From positions 27,455,315 to 27,519,314 of the forward strand of contig NC_045141.1 in the NCBI RefSeq assembly GCF_008831285.2: a stretch of 64,000 nt of DNA, read 5' to 3'. Of this stretch, positions 12,936-27,100 are shown one piece after another. The translations under genes were made by a program, and so were the position numbers. The DNA is from Nymphaea colorata (taxonomy: Eukaryota; Streptophyta; Magnoliopsida; Nymphaeales; Nymphaeaceae). The number at the start of each line of letters is the position of its first letter. Position 1 is the first letter of the stretch. Below the pieces are notes generated by a model. That model had not been told where the DNA came from. It searched no databases and was given only the letters and a program-made list of their open reading frames with translations.

Positions 12936-15900
12936 TGCGGAGCATGTAGAAGAGTGCAAGCAACCGATGGTCAACTGGAAACGGCTTATCGATCGGGATT
13001 CGATCTGTCCTTAACAAGCGTAGAGCATGCTGAGAACATACGTACATCTAGGCGATCGATGGATGCTTTCTGGTCCACCGTTGTTAACATGGACGTTAGT
13101 GTCAAAGCGACGCAACTAATCGGGGTTTAAAGACTTGGGGCGTTCAGCTCCATGGCTTACTGTGCATTTGGATACCTTAACGTGCCAACTGCAAACAGCT
13201 GCATACAAGTGTTTGTGGGCGAGAGGCCCGTAACGGAGTATCTGACTGGTAAAGTTTCGTGGGTTGCCTGAACACACATACACATACATATATATTGCGT
13301 CGGTCACCCTGTCCTCATTAATTAATACTTGAGTATTCAACACTGTAAAATTCTGGATCTTGTTTTCCTCTATACATGTGTGTGCGCTTGCCGACCATTT
13401 AAGATCTAACAATGACCAAATTAAAGAAGTTAGCATTTCAGAACAAGCCATGACCATAGTCCTCGCCCTGAATGTCCGGCACATCCATGGAACTTCGATA
13501 TTCTGACGCCAAGATTGATACAGGTACCCTTTGATAGGGAAACAACCAGAACATAGGCTACTGATCAGGGAGGTGGCAGCTATCTAGGGCTCTTACGGAT
13601 GGGTTGTAAACCGTCATGTTAATTTGGAAACTAATTCAGTCCTTCCATCGACAATTTGATGGTATTTCCACTGATCACATGGAACCTACGTGCAGTTGGA
13701 GAAGATGATATATGCACTACTACTCTGTAACCTTCAGCTTGTAGGAGTATAGTGAACCACTTAAATAAGTTCTTTCTTTGATGAAAACCAACATCAAGTG
13801 ATCAGTACCCTTGCATATAAAGGGGGCGTTTGATAACCAGACAAAATATTTTACGGTGTATTGGACCTGTGAAATCACACACACCCAGACAAAACCCTAA
13901 ATCAAAGAGTGTAACTGAAAATTTTCACCTTCTTGCATTTGAAAGAGCAATATTTTAGAGAAAAGGGTCAGTAAAAGCAAATTACCATTCCATTTTTTCT
14001 GATGCCATCTTACCCAATTATATATCTGGTCGAATCGAAACTCAATTTAAAAAACTCTAACCGTAACTTGAGTTCAAATCCAGATCCGATTATACCTGAA
14101 CCCGGATGGTTCACAACCCTTGGTAACACCAGATTATAAAAATCCTTTTAGTTGCAACACAATAAACGATCTAATATGTTAGATGCATGGATTAATCTAA
14201 GTCCAAACCCATTTAGATTGAGAAAAAAAAAGAAGCCGTTAATCAAAAGAACATGAAAGTGTTGCAACTCTTATTCTTTGTAGGCTGAGAACAGACATGT
14301 CACTCGATACACCGAAAGTAGGTCTGGAGGCTTCCTACTTTCGGCTTGAAAGGATGAGGGAAGGGCGTCGGCTACGGCTTTGTTGTTGAGCAATTGAATG
14401 AAAAACTCTTCCCTCTCACCCAACAAATAAGTTCTCTCCTCGACAACTAATAAAATTTGCACCAACTCGTATTCAACTGCCCGTTTTTTACTGTGAACGA
14501 ATGCTTGCTTTTTTTTTGGGTTAAGGTCGTGCTGTTAGGGTTCATCTGACACCATGCAGACTGTGCCACCTTTTCCAACGTCAAAACAAGTCTTAACATA
14601 TGGCTCTTCTTGGCAACTCCTCTAATAATCAGCTTTTAGATTATTGAGAAAAAAACAACAATTGGCAGCATGAAAATATACACCAAAATTTGTGGAATGT
14701 GAAGAAGAGTTAGAACAGGCGGTTTGATCCTCTTATTTGTTTAGTCAAGAGATCCATGAACCAAGATCCTAATGAAGATAGATGATACAACGACAGCAAG
14801 AAATTTCAGGGCATGCAAAAAGAACAATTTTCTTTAAATGCTCTGCACACTTATTTTCGTCCTATGCTTGCAGCCACAAGGTGGACCATTGCACTATTGA
14901 GACGGAAGATCAACCCACGACAATTGGCATTAGAGCCTGCTCTTGAACTTGCTCTTGAAGCAGTAGAAAACATCATGTCACAAGGAGGGTCACCTCACAA
15001 CTTGCTCTTGAACTCAAACTCGAATGTGCGGACTGCTTTAAAATAAATCTTGTTTTCATGAGATTGAAGTTCATAAATTCAATTTTTTTTTTTTTATGAA
15101 TCGATAATTGTGTTGTATGTGAAGATCACATTACCAGAAGAAATGAAAATGTTAAAAATGGAAAAAAAATAAATTTCTAGTGGAACAAGTTGAGGTGGGT
15201 AGATGGAAAAAAAGGATGGTGTGGCGTGACGTGAAGAGGGGACACACCTGGCTGCTCACGCCTTGCCACTACACCGTCCAGCGCATAGCCAACTGTAATG
15301 CTGTGAATGAAGAGAAAAGAAAAGCGAGAAAGCTTGCATTATGACAAGCGTAAACCAGGACCTTGGATCTTGCAACAACCTCTGTTTGTGTTTTATAAAT
15401 GAGACAAGCGGTCAAACCCAAAAGAGGAAATGGAAATTTTAATGAAACGGAATTTAAGGGTAATGTGCAGGAAGGGCTGCACCATTTTTCTTGCTCCCAG
15501 TCAAAAAAACACAGGGTAGTCAGTAGTGTGCGGCCGCAGTTTCCGACGCAACTTTTATGCCAGTGCCCCAAGCAACCCGGCGAGAACCTAGGGTACACCC
15601 TCCTACCTTCTCTCAATTTTCCTTTTCCTTTGCCTCTCCCTCTCCCTCTCCCTCTCCCCACATTAATTAATCTCTTTCCTCCTCTCCCCCCACTAATTAA
15701 TCTCTTTTGACAGAAATATTGGAGAAAAATCCAGGCTCATCTAGAAGAAGTCGAAGAAGAAGGGAGTTGGTCATTCTTGAAAATTTTTTAATTTCCTGAC
15801 AACCGACGGTCAGCTTTTCTAAGATGAAGAAAACATGCTTACCAAGTCCTTTCTTTTTGAGGAAAACCACAAGTTGGTTCTTTATGCACGCATACACTAC

Positions 15901-18640
15901 AGGTTTCAGTGTGTCAAAAAAGGCCCAAGTTTTTCTGCGATTTTTTGCCCTTTACATTTATATTTTCTTATTGGGGGACTGCACTACTTAGTTTTGCAGG
16001 ACAGAAGTGTGGTGTGGGGTCTTGAGGCTGAAAGAGCGACTGGTGCAAGAGAGGAGCAGAGAGGGAGAAGCCCTGACAGTTTTTTTCTTTTTTGTCTGGT
16101 TTTGGTGAATCTGCGTCATTAATTGAGGGGAGAGGGAGAAGGGGAGGGTGGTAAATGGCGCCCCCAGAAAGAAAGAGGGTAGGAACGGCGACGGTTGAGG
16201 GTCTACGTCCGTGGCCGACGGTGGTGGCGCTGAGACGGCGGGTTAGGCGGGAGGGATGAGCAGTGCTGACGTCGGGGGCTCGTGAAGGAATTGATTGTCG
16301 GTCCCTTTGCCAGGTGGGAGAATGTGTCCTCTGACTTTGGAATTTGGAATCCTCCATCCCATCCATCCATCTGCTGCTCCATCGCATCGCTTTGTTGTTA
16401 AAACGGCAGACCGACCGAGCTGCGCTTTACTTCTCTTCTTCCTCCATTAAATTCCCACGCTCCCCAATTTTTTAATTTAGTCTTTAACCATCCCCCTCTC
16501 TCTCTTCCCCGCGCTTGCGCCACAAGCATAGGGGGCGCGCGTGCGTCTGCACATAAACAAATGGCCCTGTCTGTCCTAACAGCTGTTTTGGCTCGATATT
16601 CTTACTACCATTGTCTCTGTTTCAGCGTCCCTCCATTATAAATAATATTCTGTCCAGTCACTGGCAGTTGTGTCGACTGACTTTCATGCTTCAAGGCACG
16701 AGAGAGAGCTTTTGTCAGGTTGCTTTCCTTTATTAAACAAATTAGGATGGGATGGGATGGATGGCAGAAGATCAAAAGAAAGCCGACATCCTTCAAACCC
16801 GCTACGCATCCATGATGATGCCCTTGCCTGCGTTCTTCTGCTCTGCTCTCACTCGGACCCGCTGCTGTTGCTGCTAGTGCGCGATCGGGAGGAAAGTGAC
16901 TGTGGCACAGCACACACATGACACACCTCACGCGCGATCAACAACCCATATGCAATTCTGGCCCCCTCCCAGCGCTGGGAGCCTTCTCTTGCGTTTGGCC
17001 TCTCCTCTCTCCATGTATATCTGTTGTGTCCTATCGACTTTCTATGTTTTAGTCGTTTGCCCACATGATTGTCCTTAATTAAGCCGTCCGAGTTTTCCAA
17101 AGTCAGAAGCCAACATCTAATAGACAAGGTACAACAACTTGTAGCAGTAATTTTGGCCACCCTGCTAAGTAAACCCCCTAACAGGCCTGCTTATCAAAAC
17201 CTAACGAACTAGTGTGTCACACTAAAAGTTGCTCATGTTAGATTAGACCAGAGAAGGATTCAAACTTTTAATTTTCTTTAAAAAAAAAAAAAAGAAAAAG
17301 AAAAGAAAGAGTGTTGGGATTCGAGACTGCTTCATTTAGAAGGAGGGTGAATTCAGTAAGAGCTGAGGTTAAAAAAGTTTCATGCGCCGAGCTTACCCAG
17401 TCGCATACTTCATCACCACCGAGAGATGTTTGGGGTTCCATAAGAATGACAAATGATTTAAGTTTTCGAACCACGGAGGGGAGGAGGTAAACGGATCTAT
17501 TTTCGGTACTTTTTGGTTGACGTGCGCACGAAGTCATAACAGTAAAGTGGAAAAAAGAAAATAAATCTAAATCTAAATCTAAGGTTGGATTTGGCGTCAT
17601 CTTCAAAGAAGAAAGGGGCCGTAAAACATGGGTGAGGTTTAACGAAGATGAACGTCATCTCCTCGGTACCACTGTGGAAAATAAGAGAAGAAAAGGTCAG
17701 ACAGACTCTTGAGCAAATTTGACTTTTTTTTTTTTTTTCCCTCTCCACCGGATTTATGCGTAGCATCGAGGACGCCCTAAAATGACACGGAATTTGGAGG
17801 AGTTGTAAAATGAAGAGCTGTACCTGCACCAGCACGCATTACACTTGTCTTCTCAAATAGCAGGGCAGGACTTTGCTTGCCCCCCTTCTGGCTCTGACCT
17901 TGCAAAAATGGACGGCACGAGTCGAGATCGAGCTCCTCCCTCCATAAACATATTCTTAAATGTCGACGTCTGCGGGTAAAATGGGGAGCCGGTGATGTCA
18001 CTCTGCGTCGTCCCCTCATCTCCCCACCACATGGATTACATCCAAACCGCCTCTTGAATCCATAGTTGATGACCTTGCCCGATTTTAAATTCTCAACCTC
18101 TGACATTTCATATAACCTTTGATTACACCTTTTCCCGAGCCTCAAGGAGTAAATTCAACATCCCATCATCCTTAGGTTTGCAAACTATAAATAATAGTAT
18201 GTATGAATGTTTTACCACATCTCATCAATCGAATGGTGAATCTAATAATCCAGCGTCCCCCCAATAAGTTGAAACAAATCAATGCAAAATTTTGTATATA
18301 TGGGCACCCTTCGTTTTGGTGGGATATTTTAGTGTGCATTCGTCAACAACTTAGTCTTCTATCCGTCCTCCTCCTGGTGACTACTTTCCCCCATTTGGCC
18401 TACGAGCACAGAGGCTTGGTCGACCACTCCAACCCAGTTGGCCTTTGCTTTTTTTCTTTGGTTGGCCCACGTAAATTTAGTTAAATAAATAACATCCTCT
18501 CCATATACACACTACTTGGTTAATTGCATTTTATGATTGCCTTCTTTTCCATGACGAACTAGCCCTTCTCCGGTGAGGCGTCCATGTGTCAGGCTCCATC
18601 CACTCTGCAACATTGTCCAATTAAATGATATTTTCCTTTT

Positions 18641-18646
<6 letters not shown>

Positions 18647-18679
<33 letters not shown>
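18647..18679. repeat. AT microsatellite
   Basis: About sixteen AT dinucleotides flanked by T runs on both sides, in intergenic DNA. Confidence 0.9.
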
Positions 18680-18681
<2 letters not shown>

Positions 18682-19092
18682 TTTTGTCAAAGCTTGCCAA
18701 ATGCTTAAGGGTGCATGCCAAATACTGTTTCCATAGTATCTCCCTCTACTCAAGAAGCATCCACAAGTACGAGTTTGGGGATCGATTTTTATATTGCACC
18801 CATCTGTTCTTCCATTTCTGATTATATGGACTCTCTTTTTCCAACTGGCTGAGCTGTAAAAATTATTCCCTAGAATCTGGAATGGGATGTCGTACGCTTA
18901 TTCTGCCCACTACTAAACAATATTCTAAGGACTAGCGTTTTAATCCATTTTAAAAACAGCATGTTACTTACTTTATCGCTGGTGATTAATCTGACCACTT
19001 CAATGAGACAACGCATTTTAGGCAACAACATCTTGCTCTGGGTTTCCAGATCTGTCATTCGCTTTTTCACCTTTGTTTTAATGATTAAAGAA

Positions 19093-19159
19093 TTCTTCTT
19101 CTTCTTCTTCTTCTTCTTCTTCTTCTTCTTCTTCCTCTCTCTCTCTCTCTCCCTCTCTC
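19093..19159. repeat. Compound TTC/CT microsatellite
   Basis: About thirteen TTC (or CTT) trinucleotides pass directly into about ten CT dinucleotides. The + strand is a pure pyrimidine tract of more than 60 bases, which could adopt triplex (H-DNA) structure under torsional stress. Confidence 0.9.
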
Positions 19160-20721
19160 ATAATCAAGAATCAGATCACCTAGATGTTTTCGAGAAAAAA
19201 AAGTTCCCCGTGAAGATGACAGCTAAAAACACCGTAAAACCTATGATAAATGTATATGGTCAATCTTCGAACTTGATAAAAAAAACCTTCTCGCCAACTG
19301 TCGTCAAAATTCTCCCCTTTAAACCTAAATGGAAAAGAGAAGTTATAAAAGCGATTAGGACAGCTCGAAGAAAAGAATCCATATATTAACTACCAACTTC
19401 GTATTTTTATCAACATTCAAGATAAAGTGCATGTTACGACTGACGACACAGTTGAACATCTGAGACGTAGCCGTCTTATAAAATCTGGTAATACATATTA
19501 GAATTCTCATAATTTTTTCTTTAAACATATAGTTGCACATCCATTTTTTAGTTAAATTTGTTGGAAACAATCAGAAAAATGAGGAAGATAGTTAAGAGCT
19601 CTAAGGATGGTCATATTGGGAGGAAGATTCATAGAATACATATATTTGCGTATGTAGCGCGTATCCGTTCTTGGGCGTCAAAATAAAAAAGCGATCGTTG
19701 CTAAATTGCTAGATGGCATTTAAAAGTATACAAAATATATATGAATATTGAGGGGAGAGAGAGAGAGCTAAGTTTTTCTTATAAGGCCATCATGATGGTG
19801 GTAGGACATCCGTCCATCAGCGTGGGCAGCGACACCGAGACAACAGTAACAATATATTAGTATTAGTGTTGCCGAACAGCCGTAAAGTATCATGCTCTAC
19901 TAACGGCTGAGCGCGTGTTCCTGGACACTTTTTTTCCTTTTAGCTTCTTCTTATGATCAATTTATGCAACTACTACGCTTGTCGACTATACCCATCCCAA
20001 GGCACGGTGTTGCTTTTTTTTTGAAAGCATTTTGGCTGGTGTCTCCTTTGGTTTCTTCTTCTTTCCCTTCCTCGCCGTCCCACTCGTCGTATAGACGCCG
20101 AAGGAGGAGACAGAATGAGAGTCCGTGACCACGTGTTACAGAGCCCCGGAAATAAGATAAGCGCCATAGGACATAGGGACGATATGGGAGTTGACCATTT
20201 CAGCCTCCCTCTTGAGAATAAAAAGTTCTCACTGGTTTGCTTGGAAAAAAACAACAGCTTGAAAGGAGAGACTCGTTGTTTTGCTTGGATGCGAAAAACT
20301 AGGCGACCCTATTCTTTCTCCTGCCACCACCAACATGATAAAGACTTGCTTGGGGTTTATGGGTGCAGAACGATTAAGTTTAGATGGGGTTGGAAGCTTG
20401 GATCAACGGCTCAGCAGTCGTGGCTTCCACTCCTCTTTGCGTCTGCTTCTTCCTTCCTTATTCCACCCACCCAAATTCTTTCTTCCTGATTAATTATTCC
20501 ATCCCACTCCAAGCAAATACGTTTTTGTTGTGAGGTCAGAGGAGAACGCGGGCGAGCGTGATGCTCGTGAAACCGAAAGGTGGGAAACCCGCCACCTCGC
20601 AGAAGACGCCTTCCCGGCCGAAGGCCGCCCCGTCCTATTAGGCGCAGGCCCTCAATCGCTCTCTAGAGACCTTGACTGAACTCCACCGGCCTCGTCCGCC
20701 ATCTCTCCTTCGCCTCCGGCA

Positions 20722-20753
20722 TTTCAAGATACCCGGGTTTCAAGATACCCGGG
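20722..20753. repeat. 16-bp tandem duplication containing CCCGGG
   Basis: TTTCAAGATACCCGGG occurs twice head to tail (20722-20737 and 20738-20753) with no difference. A second duplication with a 27-bp period (GAAAACGGGGC.TGGTTAAATA) begins at 21048 and 21075 with one or two mismatches. Both lie in the distal upstream region of the ARF gene. I know of no factor that binds them. Confidence 0.8.
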
Positions 20754-21304
20754 TTATTCTCGGAGGAAGCAGTTTCAACATTGGTAACAATCGGAGAAAG
20801 GGGACGGAGCGAGGGAAGTGACCGCCGGGCCGGGCCCCATCCGGCCGCTCTCTTACTCGGCCGGTCTGGTGGATTCCACAGAGGGAATGGGGTGGCAGGG
20901 CATTAGGGAGGTGGAGGAATGCCTGATTGCTTATTTAGCGTGGGCCCCGCAGCCTCCGGTCAACGTGCAGTCATCCGCCCCTTGTCCTTTAGCTGTCAAA
21001 AAGAATAAACCAATTTAAATGTCCCGGAGAGGAGAGGGGGAATAGTTGAAAACGGGGCGTGGTTAAATAAAACGGAAAACGGGGCATGGTTAAATAAACC
21101 GGGGCAGGGCAGGGACTTTGGCGGAGGGATGCGAGGGCAAGGATGTGACGCTTTTGTCCTTACTCAACACCTATAGTCTTTTTCTCTTGTTCTTTCTCCA
21201 TACCCTCCTCTTTTCTTTTATAAAGGAAAAATGGTCTCTCCCTCTCCCGGGAGACTCCCCGGGCAAGCGAAGCTCCTCACTCTTTCAAAGAGGCAAGCGG
21301 TCTA

Positions 21305-21346
21305 CTATATAACCTCATCTCATCTCATCTCATCTCATGTATATAC
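21305..21346 (+). promoter_or_regulatory. Candidate TATA box and CTCAT repeat upstream of ARF
   Basis: CTATATAAC at about 21305-21313 is followed by five CTCAT pentamers (about 21314-21338) and then CT-rich leader-like DNA. This could be the core promoter of the ARF transcript, which would then have a leader of almost 2.8 kb before splicing. The TATA-like sequence and the repeat are seen; the assignment is tentative because no leader exon structure was proved. Confidence 0.3.
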
Positions 21347-24060
21347 CACGGGCCGCTGTTTGTTTGGATTCTCTCTCTCGAGCAGAGTTGGTGATGGCGG
21401 GTGTAGGACAAGTACCCTTTCCCACACCTCCACACTTTCTTCTCTTCTTCCTCTCCTTCCTTCCTGAATTGAATTAATAAAGAAAGGGGACAACTCAAGC
21501 GTTGAAAAGAGAGAGCTTTGCATGAGTGGGTCTTTGAATCCCGGCCTTGCCGACAGACAGCTCTACGGCTGTCTCCGCCCCCTTTCTTTTGTATCTTTTC
21601 TCGCTGCCTTGGGATGATATCGTCATTTTCAGGCAACAGCGACGGTTCAACGTATTTGCTGCATCTGCTGATCGTACATTACATACCGTCGTCGATCGAC
21701 AGCCTTTCTGCTCTCTATCCATCTCCCTCTCCTTTTGGTCAAAAGACTCCAAAGCTCTTAATGCGACTCCTCCGATTTAAGTAGGCCACTACCAACGGTC
21801 TTCATAATCTGCGCTATGGATGGACAGTCCAGGTCTAACCCATGAGAGAGAGTCCTACAACATTGCTACGTCAGGGGCATCATTTGTTTGTGGGACCAAA
21901 GAAAGCTGCCTGCGTTTGAGAAAAGAAGATGATTGGAACAGAGGGGATGGGATGGCTGGAGGAGGAGCCGGAGGGCTTCTCTTCTCCTCAACCTCTCCAC
22001 CACCCCAAACCAAACCAAACCAAACTGTAAACGGTAACACGGCGGTGAAAGAAAGAGGAATTGTGAAAGGAAAAGACCAAAGAAAACAAACAAACGAACC
22101 AAGAACAAGAACAGAAAAAAGGATAAATAAGCACTAGAGTCGCAAACCAACAAGATCGGAAACAGCTTTAACCACGGTTAATGAGCCCGAGCCGAGCAAC
22201 TTATCGACTGTCGGCTTCTGTCTGCTCATCGACTGCTTGCTCACTACTTTTTTCCACATATTCTTTTTTTCTTCTGTCAAATTATGGATCCCTGTTGTCT
22301 CGTGCCCCTCTTTCCTCCGCTTCGTCTTGTGGGCCGTTTTCCTTTTTCTTTTCTTTTTTTTCTTGTTTTTTAATATAATAGTGACACAACGAATAAACCA
22401 AATAAAATAAACAATCGGTTTCTTCCATATACTCTTGTCGAATTAAAGTCAAGACGCTTCGCAGATCTCTCCCTCTCTCTCTTTCTCCCTGTGTGTAGAG
22501 TTTCCTTAGATTCAGCAAATGTGTGGGGCTGGGATCTGAAGTCATAATGAAGCTCGGAGTTGGTGCTGATGATGAATAGAGACCTGGAAGGATGTGATCT
22601 TGTAGTTGCTAAGTGAGAGAGAGAGGCGCAGCCCCTTCTTCCTAATTCGCTCAATTACTTCTGGCGTTCGCCTTCGCAGAAGCCTAGACAGAGGAATTTC
22701 TTCCTTTTCCGTTTCCACGGCTCCAGTAATGCGAAGAGAAGCGGAGAGGAACTTTGAAGCTCGTAACACACTGGCTCATGTTTTGGTTTTCCTCATAGAC
22801 TGGCCTGCCGTTTGTTTTCCTCCCTTCCTCCGCAAGTGATATCTTGTGGAATTCCATTTGGGCCGACTGGAACTCGGCGACAGGCATGAACATGGCCGTT
22901 TCATCCTTCTTTCTTTTTCCCTTCGGCGATCTCTGATACAAGTTCTCGGATGAGTTACACGGATTGAAAGTCTTTCTTTCCTTTATAGTGAAATCTTGGA
23001 GATCGCGTTCGCTTGTGGTTGTGGAGTGGACAGAACTTGCGTGGACCTTCAGGTACTTGCTTCTTTCGGAAAGCTCTCTTGATCATTCTTTCGTTTTTCC
23101 TTTTCATCTTTTCTCTCCTGCGCGCCGGGGCCGCGGGGAGAGAGAGCGGGGTTTGGCCATTTCTGGAGTTTATTAAATCTCGCCCCGTTTTCGCCTATTC
23201 AACGTAAAAAATGCAACTCCTTTTCTCGGTGAACTTGATCAAGGCATGAAATAAGTTTTTTGGCAAATTCCTTCCGTGTTGAACACTGTTCCGCGTTGTA
23301 GACTTTACTTTTTTCCTCTGCTCAAGGAAACGAAGGAAAGAGAAAGAAACAGACGCCTTCTTCTTTTGTAGCTTCACTTCCCTCCCGTTTATTTCGCCTG
23401 ATCTTCGGTCTTAGGTTTTCCTGCTCCACCACATGCATATCGAGAGAAAAAACTTCTGTCAATTTTCTTCTCATATATAACGGAAAAGCGGAGGAGTGGT
23501 TGTGGCTTTTCAGCGCAAGCTGATGATTTCTTTTCCTGGCATGCTTACAGCGGTCCACTCGGCATGTCCATCTTGTCCTGGTTCAAACACACTTGACCTT
23601 GCCAGTCTTTAGTTCACAGTGGTCCTTCAACCCTACAGTACACTACAGATGGTGTACAGAATAACCTGACTTGTACTAATTCCATTCCAAAATGGTTGTC
23701 TAAATGCTCAAAGGCCTTTCCCTCTTCCTTTCTTTCTTTTTTCTGCCCCTATATCGGATATCTCTTCCTTTTATTAGGGAAAGAAAAGGTTGGTAGTTCA
23801 TTTTGTATATCTCATCTTAAATTTTCAAGCTGTTTCCCTTTTTTCACGATCTTTTTTGCCTGCGTTCCTCACAAATGACCTCCCTTCCGCCTGTCCTTTT
23901 TCTTCTCCTCCTTATCGCCCGAAAGGAGACGGAAGTCGGAGGAAGGGGCCCTGAAAAAAAAAATGCAGGGTAATCTTTTTAACTGATGTAAGAAAAGTTC
24001 TTTCCTTATTCATTTTCAGGCTTTGAATCCGCAGTATTTAGTCTAAGAAAGAAAAAGCGA

Positions 24061-24123
24061 ATGTACAAGGGGCCCTGCTTCCGGCGCAATTTATTAATGC
24101 TTTTTCCACGGGAGTCCCATTGA
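24061..24123 (+). promoter_or_regulatory. Upstream ORF overlapping the ARF start codon (TGATG)
   Basis: ATG at 24061 opens a 20-codon reading frame that starts MYKGPCFRR and ends with TGA at 24121-24123. The last base of that stop is the first base of the ARF ATG at 24123. A pyrimidine-rich 3' splice site (CATTTTCAG, ending 24019) lies just upstream, so this stretch is probably exonic leader. The uORF ATG has a weak context (C at -3). The first ARF ATG is also weak (T at -3), while the second at 24126 has A at -3. uORF control of several ARF genes through reinitiation is established. That this uORF is used is inference. Confidence 0.55.
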
Positions 24124-27100
24124 TGATGATTTCTGCTGCCGGGAATTGCTTGTCTACATCCAGCAAAGAAGGGAGCGGCTCTCCAGGTGGAGAAGAGAGA
24201 TGCCTGGACTCGCAGCTGTGGCATGCTTGTGCGGGGGGGATGGTTCAGATGCCCCAAGTCAACTCGAGGGTCTTCTACTTCCCGCAGGGCCAGGCGGAGC
24301 ACGCGCAGGGGGACGTCGACTTCGGTGCCAACTGCTGCCGCCTCCCTCCCCTCGTTCTCTGCCGAGTGGTGGCAGTCAAGTTCAAGGCCGACCCCGACAC
24401 CGACGAGGTCTACGCGAGGATACGCCTGTTCCCCCTCAGGAAGGACGACCCCTCCGCCGACCCCGACGACGGTGGAGGAGAAGGCGGTGGCTGTTTTGGT
24501 GATAATGGCGGCGAGGCCTCGGAGAAACCCGCCTCGTTTGCCAAGACGCTCACACAATCGGACGCCAACAACGGGGGTGGTTTCTCCGTCCCGCGCTACT
24601 GTGCCGAGACCATCTTCCCCCGCTTGGACTACTCGGCCGACCCGCCCGTCCAAACGGTGCTCGCCAAGGACGTTCACGGGGAGGTCTGGAAGTTCCGGCA
24701 CATCTATAGGGGAACACCTCGCCGGCACCTGCTGACCACCGGTTGGAGCACGTTCGTCAACCAGAAGAGGCTCGTCGCCGGCGACTCCATTGTCTTCCTC
24801 CGCACCGCAAATGGTGAGCTGTGCGTCGGCATCCGACGTGCCTCAAGGGGGGAGAGCTCCTCGCAGTCCGGCTGGAATCCGGTGGCCGGCAGCTGTGGGT
24901 ACGGAGGGATGGGAATGGGAATGGGGATAGGGGCAGGAATAGGTGGCAGAGGAGGAAGTGGAGGAGGAGGCGGGGAGGGTGGAGGATTTTTGGTGGAGGA
25001 GAGGAAAAAGGGGAAGGGGAGGGGGAGGGTAAGCCCGGAGTCGGTGCTGGAGTCAGCGAGCCTGGCCGCTAAGGGGCTTGGGTTCGAGGTGGTGTACTAC
25101 CCGAGGGCGAGCACGCCGGAATTCTGCGTGAGGGAGTCGGCCGTGAGGTCGGCCGTGAGGGTACAATGGACGGCGGGAATGAGGTTTAAGATGGCCTTCG
25201 AGACGGAGGATTCTTCCCGGATCAGCTGGTTCATGGGCACCATCTCTGGCGTCCAGGTGGCCGATCCCATCCGCTGGCCCAACTCTCCTTGGCGGCTGCT
25301 TCAGGTACACATGTCAAACCGAAACCTCTCCCACCTAAAACCGAACCTGTTTAATCCCGGTTCATGTCCCCTCTCCCTCCCAAGCCTTTTCCCCCCTAAT
25401 CGTTCTTGCGAACTTTCGGTGGTATCGTTGCATGGATTTGCGAATTATCGAACCGTTCCTTCTTCCTCCTTATTTTCTTTTTCCTGGTTTTAGTTGAGTC
25501 TTCCTGTGTCCTGTGTTTTGTCGTATTCCATTTTGTGTTGATTCTGGAAGAAATGCAGAGAAATGGTGGTCAGAAACCACTCAGTACATCCAAGATTTGC
25601 TTTGCTGCAATGAAAAATACCAGGAGCAGAAGAGTCTACAGTGTTCATGTGTCTTTTGGACGTCTTCCAATGGCAGGCAACTTGCTTGATAGAGCAAGCG
25701 ATTCCCGAAATTCTTCCGGATGGTCCTGTTTTGTTTGGTTTGGTCCTGTCACCTGTGGGTAAGAAGTGTGATCACTGGAACCAAAAACTGCCATGGATTG
25801 GAAGAAGAGGAGGCTTTGGTTTTCGCTTTTCAGATTTTAGGGGAGGTTTGACACGCTGAAAAAGTTTCAGAAACATCTTTCGATGGATGGCGAGTGAAAC
25901 TTTTCATAAAAGGAAAGAGCTCCGACTTTTTCGTAACATGTAGTTGGTTCCCGTTTAATCTTTGGAAGCTCACATCATCCGTGAGATCACGGTGTGTGAG
26001 AGAGAGAGAGAGAGAGGCATGGAGTGTGATTGGGGCAGTTTATGCCGAGTGGTTTTTCTGGTGATTTTGGTGGAGTAGAAATTGGCAAATTTGGGACGTT
26101 GCTACATCATTCCCTTGCACGATAAAATGATTAAGATGGGGAGGGGCATTTGGGGCGAGGCATCTGCTTCTGTTTCAGTCGCTGTGGGCGTTCACTCTCT
26201 CCCCTGTTCTGGAAACTGTCATCTCTGAACGGTTCATGTTTTACGGGAAATCACGTGCAACGGGGAGTTGCCTGACAGTGCGGCGCTTTCTCTTTTGCTT
26301 TTCCCCCTTTCTCCCCACCCCTGCTTTTGGACAAAGGGCTTGAAAAAAACAGGAAGAAGGTAATATGGCGCGTCCCTGTTCCTTGGCAACTTTCCTCACT
26401 GCCATGGTGGACGGTGAGGTTGGGTGAGGCTCACAAGGTTGGAAACTAAGAGCGATTAAAATATGCATATCCTCCTAGAATCATGAGGTATATGTTATAT
26501 GATGAAGAATATAGCTAGAGAGGATTATCTGCTGAATTAGGCTCCCAAATACCAATAGCTTGTCCTCTCTTTTCCTCCTCCGTCATGCTTGTAAAGCCCG
26601 ATGGCTGTGTGCCTCCTTTTTTGTGGCGTACGCCTTAGTTGCCTCCGTCGTCCTTGCGTTGCGCTTGTATCTTTTCTATTCGATTCTACCCCCTAACCGA
26701 TGAGGTGTGGAAGGACGATAGCAACTGCAATTTCATTCCACTGCTTGCAACAAAGTATTGCTGTCCATCCATGATCCAACCGAGGCGCTCTTTACCCAGC
26801 TCCCCTCCCCCTTTCCCCCGGTCTTAGCTTCTTTACATACGAACGTGACGTTTTACTGGATCACGCTTTCTTGTGTGGGTTGGGGTTTTGGTTAAACTGT
26901 CGGGAAGCATATGCTCCTAAATAGAAAACATGCCTCTTGTCGGAAGGAATGTGATCTTTGGGATATCCTGTGTGTTCTTTTCCTTCTTCTAATGTGTTGC
27001 TGATCAATGGGCGGGGTGAGGTGCAAAGTCTGTGAATCTATATTTATCCTTTTTCTCTGTTTGAGTTACAAGTTTGTGAAGCTAAATTTTATCATTTTTC

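Larger units (their letters stand above)
11641..21300. other. Long intergenic region, no supported gene
   Basis: After the GATA 3' UTR I found no exon series with conserved protein motifs on either strand. The region contains microsatellites (12904-12932, 18647-18679, 19093-19159), poly-purine runs (17280-17310), a more GC-rich purine/pyrimidine-skewed block (about 15600-16500), and two short duplications near 20722 and 21048. Open frames of 60-140 codons here are low-complexity or lack homologous features. A small RNA gene could have been missed by eye. Confidence 0.5.

Noticed and set aside
24006-24728. 240-codon minus-strand frame over ARF exon 1
   Set aside because: Shadow of the GC-rich ARF coding sequence; the same applies to the + strand frames at 24146-24502 and 24187-24735.
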